Of a DNA stretch of 64,000 nucleotides, positions 30,016 to 41,110 are shown piece by piece. The notes beneath the pieces were generated by a model. It saw nothing but the letters and a program-made list of their open reading frames with translations. It ran no database searches and was not told the DNA's origin. How positions within the stretch are numbered: position 1 is the stretch's first letter; each line of letters opens with the position of its first letter. The DNA is from Rhabdornis inornatus. Lineage: Eukaryota; Chordata; Aves; Passeriformes; Rhabdornithidae. The DNA is taken from contig VWZS01000496.1 in the NCBI GenBank assembly GCA_013397075.1, positions 1,679,026 through 1,743,025 on the forward strand. Reading direction: 5' to 3'. Both the position numbers and the translations under genes were made by a program.

Positions 30016-30300
30016 GCCTTTGCTCAATTTCCTCCCCTGCCTGGGGGAAGTGAACCCACACCCCCACGGGGAATACTTTAGTCAGAAGGCTACCACTTCA
30101 TCTGGAGTAGGATTTCCTCATGCCCTGGATTGCATATAATAATTACATTTTGTCAATAATCAACAATTGAATTGGCTGGGGAAAAGCAGAAAGGGAGTGA
30201 ACCCACAGCCCAGAGATTAGGGCACTCATCTCGGAAATATTTAGCCGATTTTTCTCTAAAACAGTCAGAGAAGGGAGTTGAACCGAAGGCTGCCTTTTAT
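30016..30300. repeat. Old tRNA-like dispersed repeat (probable)
   Basis: Three GTGAACCCA/GTTGAACC words lie at 30050, 30197 and 30277. CAGCCCAGAGA (30206-30216) resembles a pol III A box and is followed by TTAGGGCACTCATCT and, about 35 bases on, a degraded B-box core CGATT. On the opposite strand GGTTCAACTCC (complement of 30274-30284) is an exact B-box match. The layout recalls the head-to-head tRNA-like repeats common in turtle and crocodilian genomes ('GGTTAGGGCACTCACCTGGG...'). Degradation is heavy. Family assignment is from memory and needs a repeat search. Confidence 0.45.
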
Positions 30301-30569
30301 TCACCTGGCCTTGGAACTGAAGCACATCAGGTGACATCCAGATTTGTACTTGGAGATTACCATGAAAGAATAACAGTGTATAACAAACAGTGCAAAATAG
30401 GCTTAGCATTGCTTCTAAAATTATTTAGAACTTTCAGGAAATAGTGTTACCTTAAAAAAACCCAAACACTTTTGCTATATCAAAATTGCTTCAAATATGT
30501 TATTATTAATATTTTTTAGCACAGATTTCCAAACAAGTTCATGATAAGTGCAACAGTGCCTGTTACAGG

Positions 30570-30621
30570 ATTAGTTTTAGATTATTATAAATTAGTGAAT
30601 TTATAATAATCTAAAACTAAT
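30570..30621. repeat. Perfect 24-bp inverted repeat, 4-base loop
   Basis: Arms 30570-30593 and 30598-30621 are exact reverse complements separated by AGTG. The arms are AT-rich and contain TTAGTTTTAG/CTAAAACTAA. It would form a stable hairpin or cruciform. No flanking structure marks it as a known transposon, and the stem is shorter than a microRNA precursor. Confidence 0.97.
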
Positions 30622-31501
30622 TTTTCTACATTTAATAATATGTAAAAGAAAAATGCCGCATTTAAAATACATGGGCCAACATGTTATGGCTAAAAGGAAT
30701 CCTGAAGATTTCCTGCTTTATCACACAGAACACCATAAAAAGAAATTGGCTGTCCAGATGCTCAGATCAGGCCTATTTGAAAAGAAGTAGCATAATCTTG
30801 ATTTCTGTACTGCATAGATTGAAACCAAACTTGAATTTTATGGGTCATAAATACCTGTGATAAATTATTCTTTTTCTTCAAAATTTAATTGAATAACAGT
30901 GATGCTTCTTGCAAAACCTTACTTCAAACAGTATGTTTATGTGCAATTTACCAGACAAAAGATGCAGTTATCTCTGCAGTTTTGTACAGTGGCTTTCATA
31001 GTGTTGCAGGCTCCACAAGTTCAAACAAAACGAGTCATATCCTAGTCTCCCATACAAAGGATAACAGTTGTAACATTGACTTGAAAATCATGACATGTAA
31101 TTATCTGTTTGGATGGGTGAAAATTACCCCTGATTTTTTTAAGCTTTCTAGGGAAGTGGCTGAACTCAAAAATATGTGCTGGAGAACAGAAGGACCAAAT
31201 GCAAACAGGTGTATGTGCTCTGCCCTCTCTCTTGGCTCATTAGAGGACTTGTTCTGTGCATGGCATAGGGGATGGGGACCAGACCTTTGACATCTGTCTG
31301 TCACCTCCATCCATGCTGGCTGTGCTTGCATTTGGCTCTATTCCTCTGCAGATCCTCTTTGAGATCATTTATCAGCTAATCTCTTCATGCCTTTGATATC
31401 AGAGAGGGCCCCCTACATCCAAGGGCCTTTATATCGGGCCCTTTAACATCCTTCTCCCAAAGGAAGGTCACAGTTCCTCTCCTCCCTACCCATCCCATGC
31501 C
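30622..31501. other. Intergenic, nothing recognised
   Basis: Contains a 133-codon plus-strand frame (30889-31290) with no recognisable domain, signal sequence or splice context; judged chance. The right end has two GGGCC-containing words (31408, 31434) just before the LTR insertion site. Confidence 0.6.
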
Positions 31502-32087
31502 TGATACATGAAAAAGACACTATAACTCATGAGAAATTAGAATTATAAAGTAGGTATGCATTTATTCAGTGCTGAGGTGGATGGGGGATAGCTCCTTCCA
31601 AAGCATGCACTCCGAAACTTCAAACAACTGCTCTATTTATTCCCTAAAAGCCTAGGTTTACACAATATTCCTAATACATATTCATGTCCTAGCCCTACCT
31701 AGTCCCGCCTACCCTCGCTTTGTATTAAAATGAACCAAAAGTCCTTTTGCACTCGTGCCTCCCCAGTTGAGGTCAGGGGTCTCTGACGAAGGCTTCCCAA
31801 CCCTTCATCGCACTTGAACTTTTCAACTGTCTCCTGAGCATTCATTTTAGCCCTTTGGGCACATTCCAGCCTTGAGATTAGCTCTCACTGGTTTAGGGTT
31901 TTGGATTTACCACTTATCACTGGTAGCCTTGCACCCCTCACCCTGTTTGCACGTTCTGGCTCCATTTATCACAAACCAGCCTGCTTCTCCTCCCGATTTT
32001 GCAAGCACAGTAATTGTCAGGCATTCCTCATTGTCTTGGTTAGCTAATTTTGATTAACTATTCCTCACTCCTCAATTCCCCATCTCA
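31502..32087 (-). mobile_element. Solo LTR of an endogenous retrovirus
   Basis: A 586-base element read on the minus strand from TGAGATGGGG to CATGTATCA, so it has the TG...CA ends of an LTR. Four-base direct repeats TGCC flank it (31498-31501 and 32088-32091), consistent with a target-site duplication. On the minus strand AATAAA occurs at 31561-31566 and 31636-31641, the first fitting the LTR poly(A) signal. Internal sequence resembles avian LTRs I remember, such as the TTTACACAATATTC and CCTACCCTCGCTTTG blocks. No gag/pol/env sequence adjoins, so the provirus has been reduced to one LTR. A 4-bp duplication would fit a gamma-like class; the family name is not asserted. Confidence 0.82.
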
Positions 32088-33010
32088 TGCCCTCCAGAAC
32101 CTGCACTACAGCTTTGAAGATCCATACCTTGACCACGGCTTGGCTGCCCTGTAGAGTGACAGTAATCTTCCTTCTGCCTATCCATTTGGGAGCCACAATT
32201 CCCATTTTTAGCATCTCTTCTTGAGATATCTTGCTGCAGCACGTGGAAAAATATTTCATTTGATAGTATTTGTGAAGCATTAATGAATGGTCTGTCTGTG
32301 AAACATCCTGGAACCTCTCTCAGAAATCAGAGATGTTTGTTTTTCAGCCCCTGGTAAGGCTAAACTACAAGCTCTTAAAAATTGAACACATTTATTGCAG
32401 GGCTGATTGCTTGAATAAAGTAGCTCTTACCGCCTTGAAGCAATCAATTGGCTTTCTAGGATTCTGCTCTAACTTTAGATTAAATATGGCCTGAACCAGT
32501 AAATTTCCCTCATACTGTGGTTATTTTTTTCTTGCACCAAATGGGTAAAGAATGATCTCTTGTTACACTAAGGTTTAGCAAATAGATGCAGGATCATTGA
32601 TTTTATTGGAATTCTGCCTACTCAGAGGCTTGGAGCTGACCCTGAGGTATAACCTGGTTTGTCATAGCAGTGAGGGGTTTTCTGGAATACATAACACTGT
32701 CAAGATAAAGGAATTAAATCTGTCAAAGGTGAGCCCCTGGTTACTATACCTGAAGTCCTGTGTGTTCGCATTTAACCTGTTAAATCACAGATTCACTACG
32801 GGTGAAGCTGAAACAAAAGTAAGGTCAATGGATTTATCCAACTCCAACCTCAATGTCAGAGAAAACTAGTTACCTCTTATTTTGCTATTTTGCTGGCTTT
32901 CCTTCCCCTCAGATTTCTTGATTTTTGAGAGTCAGGTAGGAAAAGAGTGGCATCAGAGGCAGACAGATGGGGTGTTTTGTCTTGGTTTTTCTTCATAAAA
33001 TCGAAAATGG
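32088..33010. other. Intergenic, nothing recognised
   Basis: A 71-codon minus-strand frame (32065-32280) abuts the LTR but matches no retroviral or host protein I know. The remaining sequence is AT-rich and featureless. Confidence 0.6.
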
Positions 33011-33147
33011 TAGAGTCCTGAAATGGTTTGTACTGGAAGGCACCTTAAAGACCATCTAGTTCCAGCAGCTCTGTTATGGGTAGGTACATCAACCATGAGA
33101 TGAGGTTGCTGAAGTCCCTGTCCTACCTGGCCTTGAACACTTTTGGT
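33011..33147 (-). mobile_element. CR1 LINE 3' end fragment
   Basis: Reverse-complement CR1 terminus: ATGGTTTGTACTGGAAGG, CACCTTAAAGACCATCTAGT, TCCAGCAGC, a GTAGGTACATCAACCATGAGATGAGGTTGCTGAAG-type block, and CTGGCCTTGAACACTTTTGG. Diverged but collinear with avian CR1 over about 135 bases. Confidence 0.88.
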
Positions 33148-34792
33148 AGGAGGAGGAACTTGTTTTCAGAAGAGAATGTGATATCCCTGTCCTCTTTTCA
33201 GCTTTTCTGATTTTTTTTTTTTTTCCCCTGAGAAACCTATCTGAAATTCCATGAACCCAAGGGATTGTTACATCTGCTGGGAAGTAACATTCTGGCACTT
33301 TCACCCTCACCCCTCGAGTTTGCCATAAATCTGTATGCCTTTGAGCTTAGATATCTTCTGGGTTTCTGCTTAACATTACCTGATGTTTTCATCCCAATGG
33401 GAGGAAAATAAAAAGCGTTAAGTCTTCTCCATGACAGTCCTCTCCACAACGCTTGACTTTATGGTTTTCTAAGCCTCTCATATGAAAAACAGAGGGCATT
33501 TGATACTTATGACCTGATTAATGGCCATCTTGTCAAATCAGGCTGAAAAATTGGTGCTTGACTTGCAAGCACTTTGGTTTCTCATCAGGTACAGGATATA
33601 TATGAGTTTTTTAACAAAGATTATGAAGCTCTGTTGGCAAAGTGGTGCACTGAGAATCTCTAAGGATTCGTCCTTGCCATTCTCAGATACAATTTGAAGT
33701 TATCAACTTGACCTTAGCTTACTAAGCAGCGGGCACACTGCAAAAGACCTAATTTTTCACTTCCGTGACTTCCTTTCATATCTTGGTTTGGGGTTTAAGA
33801 ATAATTCCAAGCCAAGATATTGGTACTGTGAAATGGAATGGTAAAACTCAATTGATTTAAAGTAACCTAAGGTGAGGTTTTGAGGGTTTTCAGTCAGACT
33901 TTTTGGCATCTTGTATTACCTAGTTTTTCTTCTCGGAGATCCTAAATGCTTACTAAAATTTGTAACTCTGGTGCAGGTACACTGACGGTAAATTGAAATT
34001 AAGTTTGCTTTTCCCAGTCTCTCTTTCAAAATGTTATAGACCATAAATTGAAAACTAGTTTTCCCTGTTATCTTCCATGCCTGCTGGGTTCTATTCTGCA
34101 AGAGTCGAATGATGCAATTTGAAACAGACAGGCAAAATATAATGGAAAGCTGGTCTCCAATTCTAGGAAAAATAATCCTTAAAACATTTTACACTATTTA
34201 CTCTGCTCTGATATTGAGGTGAAAGTTTATTTTCCCTTGCATCGATTCCAGTGAAATGCTAAACACTCTCGATGAACGAAAACTCGAAAAAAAAAAATTC
34301 AGCTCTAAAGGCAGAGAATAAAATTATATAGAGGTGATAAATCAAGAGCATTTTTCTAGCTACTTATAAAAATTAAAATATTCATTTTGTCTAATCACAG
34401 TGGTGCAGTATTGCATTAATAATTTAATAATAAAACTAAGCCAAAATGTAGGCATTTGGAACATAAATCCTTTTTATAGTTATAATAAAAGAAATATTTG
34501 AGTGATGCTGGCTTGCTTCTTGACTTCAGAACCATTCATTAACAAAAGTAGGATGTTTATAATTCTTAGGCATGTGTCAGGATGAGAAGTCAATGCCAAA
34601 TTTATAAACAAAGATTTAACACAGTTTATTTTGGAGGTATTATAGTGATGCCTTTCCCGCCAGGAAACTACTGAATGAAAATTCAATCTTGATATGAAAA
34701 CCTCATATTTAACAAAGTGACAATAGACATGTTCATAGATTTTTTTCATAAAGCTGATGAAGGTAATTCATTTCTGAATAGGTCTGAAATAA

Positions 34793-34813
34793 AAACAAAC
34801 AAACAAACAAAAA
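34793..34813. repeat. (AAAC)n short tandem repeat
   Basis: About five AAAC units, read directly from the sequence. Confidence 0.9.
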
Positions 34814-35740
34814 CACCCAAAAGGTACAGCAGGTTGGGATGAAGCCAGAGATATGTAATGGAAATATTTCAATGCAGAAGGTGTGGAAAGGCAAAAAACA
34901 ACCTTCAGATTTATTAAATGACAAGGAAAACTACATATCTAAAGCAACTGAACCAGCTTGGGTTGGGTCTGCCCCTTCCAGTTTCTGGATTTCTGGATCA
35001 TCTGACATTTTATTGCTTCTCAGGTTCAGTTTCCCTCTAAACAGTGGCAGGTCCCTTTGTAACACCAGCCTTTCAGCTCAGCGTGACAAAGAAATTTCTC
35101 CATTTCTATCTTCAGCAGACTTCATTTAAATTTTCACCAATCTTAACAGGAAAAGGATCAGGTTTTGCACAATCACCACACAATCATCATCTTCATTTTG
35201 GTTGTTCAGTGCAATGAGCTGGTGGGAGTGTTCCCACTCTTTAGTCTTTTTTTTTCCCTTGGCTACTTCCCTTCACTCGCTCCCTCCAAATTAAAAAGCC
35301 TGTAAGTAAAACAAACCAAAACTCTAAACTCTCAGCTTCCTCACAGAATATGAAGGAGCAGCTAGCACAATACAAAATGAATAGCAGGAATCACAAAAAC
35401 TTGCTCCCGTACCAGAAACCCTAAATTAAATTTGGTTACCTGAGGACTAAAAGCTTTCTCTGAATGCTGCACTGCAACTTAATCATTCAATTAATCACTT
35501 CCATCATGCTGGTTTTGTACCACTAAAATAAAAATGGTTTCACAAAAAGAAAGTCACAATCAATACAAAGCCACAATCTCCTAGGGCTTGGTTAAGCATG
35601 TTACCAAGTTGGCCAAACTAATCAGAAAACCATGTCACTGAATTCTCTGAAAGCAAGGCCTGCATTCTTCAGTGGGGACTGGAAGGTCCATTTGGTTCTA
35701 TTAGGACATAAACATAAGCAGCATTATCCTTCCTGATAAT

Positions 35741-35764
35741 AAAGGGGTAAAGGGGTAAAGGGGT
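35741..35764. repeat. AAAGGGGT tandem repeat, three units
   Basis: Three consecutive perfect 8-base units. They resemble but do not match a telomeric motif. Confidence 0.9.
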
Positions 35765-37999
35765 GCTTTCAGGCCCTTTTTACACTTGACCATATAATAA
35801 GGTGCTGTTTAAGGTGTCTTTAGTGTCTTCTAATTCCTGAAGTTAAATTATCCAACAGTATCATCTCACCCAGCACTTAGGTTTTAAAGGTAACACTGCT
35901 ACCATAAATGCAAGTGGCAAATTGCTTGGTATCTTCCTGACTCTCCCCAAAAGATCAAATATCTTTTGCTATTTAAAGATTTCAGATTTTATCTAAACCA
36001 AATCATCTCACTTACACATTGCTAGAGCCATGGGATGAAAGCAATGTGATTGTGATGGAACCCTAAAAGATGATAGAAAGGAAAGTTTAATTTCAAATTA
36101 CACTCTGACTTTCAGATTTTGGTCTTTCAGAAATGTCAAAGGCATCACACAGACCTTTACCTCGTGCTTTTAAATACTGTGGGGACCTCATTAGTCATCC
36201 TGAGTAAGTTAGACACTCAACCCCTTCCTGATGATTTCTTTTCCCTTATGGTTGACCAAAGCCTATAAGCTTCTATCTGATTTCAGGCCCTTTTGTGAAG
36301 GAGATTCCCAGGTTTTCAACCCTGCTGTGTAAAGCCTCCCAGTTCCAATCTCAAGTGTGATTAAGATAATTTGAATAGGTTCCCAAGCCTTGAGTGTTAG
36401 AACAAAATTCTCAGTGTTACAGTAGTATGGATGAGATTCTGGCTTAATGGCCTTTTGTCTCTTAATAGGGGTCTAAACCTTGGCTGTGTGACAGTGAGAA
36501 AAGTTTGTAGAAAGAAAATTTTTCCTCTATATAATCAGAGCAATACCTAAAGCTGAAAGCAGATATTTTCTATTAGATGAGAAAACATATGAAAGAGTAT
36601 TCAGCAGGAACCTTGTGATCAAACCACTGTTCCCATTCACTCCTGCTGCTCAAGCCCAGCTGCAGCTCCTGGTAATGTTTGTTCAAATCTCTTCTTGTGG
36701 AGAAAAGATGCTCTTTATGCACTGTCCCTTCCTCTCTTTTCACAATACACACAAGTTTGGATTTCTTCTCTTCATACATACTTGCATTCCTCCCTAGTAG
36801 AATGTGTTTAGTGCCATTTTATCTACAGAAGCCACTGTTTGTTTATCTTTTTCCTTCAAGCTGTCATCTGGATGAATGACTGTGAAACCTTAAGTGAAAC
36901 TCGCTCTTAGCAGCCTCCTGCAGTTATGTGTTTGACATAAAAGGTCATAAGGAAGACATGATAGAAAACATTTATATCTCTGCTTCCAAAAATAATTAAT
37001 TTATTATCTAATTTTTTTCTAAGCAATGGGCACACATAGACTTTTACATACACAGTTCAGTATGGTGATGTCCTTCTTCTCCAAAATTCCAATCATTTAA
37101 CTTCTTTGGAAAGCTTTAAAAATCCCGGACAAACTCATCCCAAAGCCAGATATAGTTGTCAATCTGTTCTTGCTTTTTACTCTGAGATTTTTTCTGTCAA
37201 GTGAAGAGGACAGAAAAACTAGAATCTAAATATTGTAAATGGTCATGGGGCCAACTATAACAAATCTCCAGTGAAGATCAAAAGAAAACTCCTTTATTAT
37301 ATTTCTTTGCCTCCATGTTTATTATGTGTATGTGCCATCACTTTGATTTCATTCCTATTTTTTATGGATTTGGAGTAATTAGTATTGGAGAAATCATTCC
37401 TTTTATCACATTACTAATGACTTAGAAAAAGAATAAAGTGTGCTGCAGAAGGCTATGTTAGAAAATAACCAGCATCTTACATGTCTTGAACATCGCAATA
37501 AGCTGGAATTTCCCTCATTAAAGCTTTTAGATCAGGTTTTTAGTCAGAGATGGTTCATAATGATTTTTCCTTTAGGGTGAGGAATAAGATGGGTGTGTTC
37601 AAAATGCTTTCTTTACCTTAGGCGACTTAAAAGATTGCTCCTCAGGTAAATTAGAGAAAGTTGTAGCTGAACTCTGATCGAGGAACATACTGAAGCCTCC
37701 CTGAGGAGAGAGACAGTTTAATTTCTGTACACTCAGCAGTGCTAACTGATTTAAACAGTTTCAATTTTTATATTTTTAACTTCTTTTGTGAAACGTTCCA
37801 AGACATTTATGAAAGGAAATTTTAATGATTGCTTTGTTTCTTCTTAAATCCATCATGTGAAGAACATCATTCCCACAGCTCCCATGGGAAGCAGGGGAGA
37901 AGCAGGGAAAAGTCTCTGACACAAAGGCTCTAAAGGAGGAGTAATTTGCTTGTGCCACCCACTTCTGCCCTCAGCCATGATGAATCTTACACACACAGA

Positions 38000-38450
38000 T
38001 TACCGTGGACAGCAAAGGCCATTATGATAATCTAGTCTGACTCTGCACAACACAGACCAAAGACCTTCACCAATCATTTCTGCATCACAGCTGTAACGTG
38101 ATGCTGTAATCTGTCTTTTAAAAAAGCACTCTAACTTGATTAGAAGAGCTGTCACACCCCCTAATAAGTTGTGCTAACAGCTTGTTATCCTCTTTTAAAA
38201 TTTGTGTATCCAAGTACATCAAGATCCAGTCTTTAAAATTCCAATCTCTATATTCTGCACTGAAGAGCCACAATACTTCCACAATTAATTTCTACTTGAT
38301 TGTGATACTAGTCTTTTAACCTCCTTTTGAATAAGCTAAATAGACTGTTATTCATTATACCCTCATGTTAAAACTTATTTTTCAGACCTTAGATCATTCT
38401 AGCTCTTTTCTCTTTGCCTTTCCTTTGAACTCCTGACCCAAGACAAGAGG
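38000..38450 (-). mobile_element. Ancient CR1 LINE remnant
   Basis: Collinear with the reverse complement of old amniote CR1 subfamilies known from turtles and crocodilians. Anchors in order: GGCCATTATGATAATCTAGT-CTGAC, TGCACAACACAGACCAAAGA, a CCAATCATTTCTGCATCA block, ATCTGTCTTTTAAAAAAGCA, TAATAAGTTGTGCTAACAG, TCTTTTAAAATTTGTG, GAATAAGCTAAATAGACTG, TCAGACCTTAGATCATTC, and TAGCTCTTTTCTCTTTGCC. Divergence is clearly greater than in the avian-type CR1 copies elsewhere in the window, so this insertion is probably pre-avian. Confidence 0.75.
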
Positions 38451-39702
38451 ATGATTTTCCAACAATGGTCATATTAAAAGTCACCATTCCAACAGAAAAA
38501 TCAATCACTGCATTCACCTCAGGAAACCAACTGGTAAGAGCACTGGTTTGCTCCAACACTAAGGCATATTAGCATGGATAAACACTGAACCAAATATTTA
38601 AGCCAAGAGATCAACTACCAGAACTTTGGGTAGTTTTCTTCATTATTCCACCTCTGCCCTAATGTAAAACATACTATAAATAAGCTTATATTAAATAGAG
38701 TGAGTTTAAGGTTAGAAATAACTGATATGATTAAACCTATGTATTAATTCTGGTGTCCTTCAGACATCCAATGTTCCTAATACCAAGGAAAATTAATAAT
38801 GAGTATGGTGCTCTGTAGTTGTATATTGGTCATTCTAGAACATGTATATAGAATATAAGTGTATGATAGCTTGATCTTTAATCTACATTTCATGAGGTAG
38901 AGCCTCTACAATCAATTTACAAAGTATATGGTTTAGCTAATCCATGAAGGAGCTTAATTTTCAAGCTGCTTTGATACTACAATGTCCTGTGCTCACAGAA
39001 GAACATGAAATGCTGATGATGACCAGGATTTCCTTAACTGTCCCCCTGTGCTCCATATCCTAATGCAGGTTATGTTCAAACTAACCCCAGAGATCTCATC
39101 CAAATCTAAGTCCTACATCAAACATTTTCCAAACTTTTATAGCTTTTAGTATTAGGATTTTTACCCATCTGTGGAGCTGCAATATATAAAGTTTCTCATT
39201 CATTTGGCAATTAGTACATTTTCTTTGATGAAAGCCCCAGGTTCTTCTGTCTTCCTTAGTTACAGAACTTAAAAATTACCTAGAAAATAAGCTGATACAT
39301 TATTAGTTTACTATCCCTTTTAATAACGTCAGTTTGAAAGGCATCAGGTTTATCCCATGGTGTTGTGAGGCCCCCACACTCACATTTGTTAGCTGTGGGT
39401 TCAGTTTAGCAACATGGTGAGAGATGGAAAGATATCCCTGCCAGATCCCACAGTGTTACAGGGGAAGCAGAGAAAAAACCCACACTAGTGATAACCACCA
39501 CTTCAGGTCACCTGCAGGAATTTCCTGATGCAGCTCAGATAAGCCCCAGTACACCTACTTCCATATTCCTCTCTTCAACTATCCAGACTTTCCAGGTCCT
39601 TTTCGTTTTTCCAGATTATGTCTTTATGACAACATCAGAAGTTATCAGCTTCAGGCACAGCTTTAATGGGATAAACATTCCACACACACACAGATGGTGC
39701 TT
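38451..39702. other. Intergenic, nothing recognised
   Basis: AT-rich sequence without a gene-like frame or a repeat I can identify. Confidence 0.65.
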
Positions 39703-40098
39703 CAGCCCTGAGACAATTGGCAGGTCAGACAAAAGATGGGGAAAAGGAAATTGCTGTTTTGAAATAAATGCAGGGTATGGAGATACAGTTATCACTTTAA
39801 TGGTTCTGATGAAGTGACAAGCAATGAACAGAGAGCTCTTGGTTTCCATTCAAACATAAGAAAATATTACTTTGCCTAGGAGTTAGATATGAGGCCATGG
39901 AATGAGTCCATCAACAAGGAAGAGTGGCTTCTGAGAGACTGGGGATAGTGACAAAGCAGAACCACCTCTTTTGTGCATTAGTAAACCATTTTCAGGATGC
40001 TTACTTCTGATTAATTCTATGGGTTTGTGATGGACAAAAGAAAAAAGCAATTTCCTCTTCCCCATCTCTTGTCTGACCTGCTAATTGTCTCAGGGCTG
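39703..40098. repeat. 58-bp inverted repeat with 280-bp spacer
   Basis: The left arm (39703-39760) and the reverse complement of the right arm (40041-40098) match at 54 of 58 positions by hand alignment. Both arms contain CAGCCCTGAGACAATT, GCAGGTCAGACAA, AGATGGGGAA and GGAAATTGCT. Three of four differences are transitions. Weak similarity may extend about 10 bases outside the arms; the 280-base spacer is not symmetric. It could be two oppositely oriented copies of one repeat, or the inverted ends of a non-autonomous DNA transposon. No open frame of note lies inside. Confidence 0.9.
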
Positions 40099-40639
40099 GA
40101 ATACCATACTCCAGAAATCACATATTCTAGAAGATGAAGGTTAATATTCTCATCAGCAACTGAAACCAGGAATTTATAATCCAAGATGTTGGGAAAGCTC
40201 ATAAAAATGGTGCTACCAACCCTACTTGTCATATGATCAAAGGAAAGAAATCTACTAGAGATCAGAAGAGGAATGTGGGTTCTTCACAGATAAAATGCCT
40301 TGACATTCAAAAGCTGGTGGTAAAATTGATGCCAAGTAAAAGGATCTAAAATACAATAGGGTGCAGAAACGCTGGGAACAAATCTTCAGAGTCAAAAAGG
40401 CATACTGACTCCTGTAGTTTGTCTCAGGTCCAAAAACACTCAAAAAAATCTTTTAGAAGCACTTAGCACAATGATTGTGTGATGGGTATGCCTTGGACAG
40501 CTGCCAGACACCCACCCAGCCACTCTATCATTCTCCCTCCTTGAGAAAAAAGCAAAGATTTCACCAATTACCATAATGGGGAAAAAAATATTAGACCTGA
40601 GAAAAAAGAATATAATCTAAATAGATTTGGACAGTGAGA

Positions 40640-41110
40640 AGCAAAGACAAAATGAAAGAAAATTTCTCCCCATTCCTCCTTTTTCCCAGGGTCAGGTTCA
40701 CTCCTTCCTACACACATTTTTCACCTACTCCAAATGCAGGTTTTCACAGACAGCAGCTTCCTTCAGTTAGTATTCACCTGCCCTGGTGTGGGGCTCTCCA
40801 TGGGTTGCAGGAGTCTCTGCTCTGGGTCCTGGGGCACCTCCTGTCTCTCCTCCTCCACTGACCTGGGTGCTTGCAGAGCTGGTTCTCACATTTCTTTCCT
40901 CACTTCACTGTGTGGCAGCTTGTCCTGTCTTAAATACCTTCTCCCAGAGGCACCAGCAGCTTGGCTCATGGCTCAGGTGTGCCTGCAGCAGTTCACAGAG
41001 CCTGGCTGGAGCTGCCTGTGTTCAGCACACACCTACCCTGCAGCTCCCCACTGCCAGCATCTCACTGCAGACACCCAGTGCTCCAGGTTTTAGCAGCTCT
41101 GCAGGGAACT
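40640..41110. mobile_element. LTR-like dispersed avian repeat, degraded
   Basis: GC-richer than its surroundings and collinear, from memory, with a repeat common in bird genomes: CCTCCTTTTTCCCAGGGTCA, CTCCAAATGCAGGTTTTCAC, AGACAGCAGCTTCCTTCAG, CTCCATGGGTTGCAGGAGTC, ACTGACCTGGGTGCTTGCAG, AAATACCTTCTCCCAGAGGC. The family, as I recall it, is an endogenous retrovirus LTR whose other end carries a GGCAAGGTTTTGGTAGC block, which is not seen here. Three overlapping plus-strand frames (75-119 codons) are by-products of the GC-rich repeat. No clear TG...CA ends or target duplication could be placed. Confidence 0.55.

Larger units (their letters stand above)
33148..37999. other. Intergenic, nothing recognised
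   Basis: AT-rich. Contains a T-run near 33212-33224, an (AAAC)n tract at 34793-34813 and three AAAGGGGT units at 35741-35764. Open frames of up to 96 codons match nothing I recognise. Confidence 0.65.

Noticed and set aside
30570..30621. Considered as a microRNA precursor
   Set aside because: Perfect pairing with a 4-base loop and a total length near 52 bases does not fit typical pre-miRNA geometry.
30889..31290. 133-codon plus-strand open frame
   Set aside because: Unrecognised composition, overlapped by a minus-strand frame, no splice or promoter context.
32065..32280. 71-codon minus-strand frame next to the solo LTR, considered as retroviral coding remnant
   Set aside because: It straddles the LTR boundary and matches no gag, pol or env motif I know.
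35741..35764. AAAGGGGT units considered as interstitial telomeric repeat
   Set aside because: Unit differs from TTAGGG on both strands and there are only three copies.
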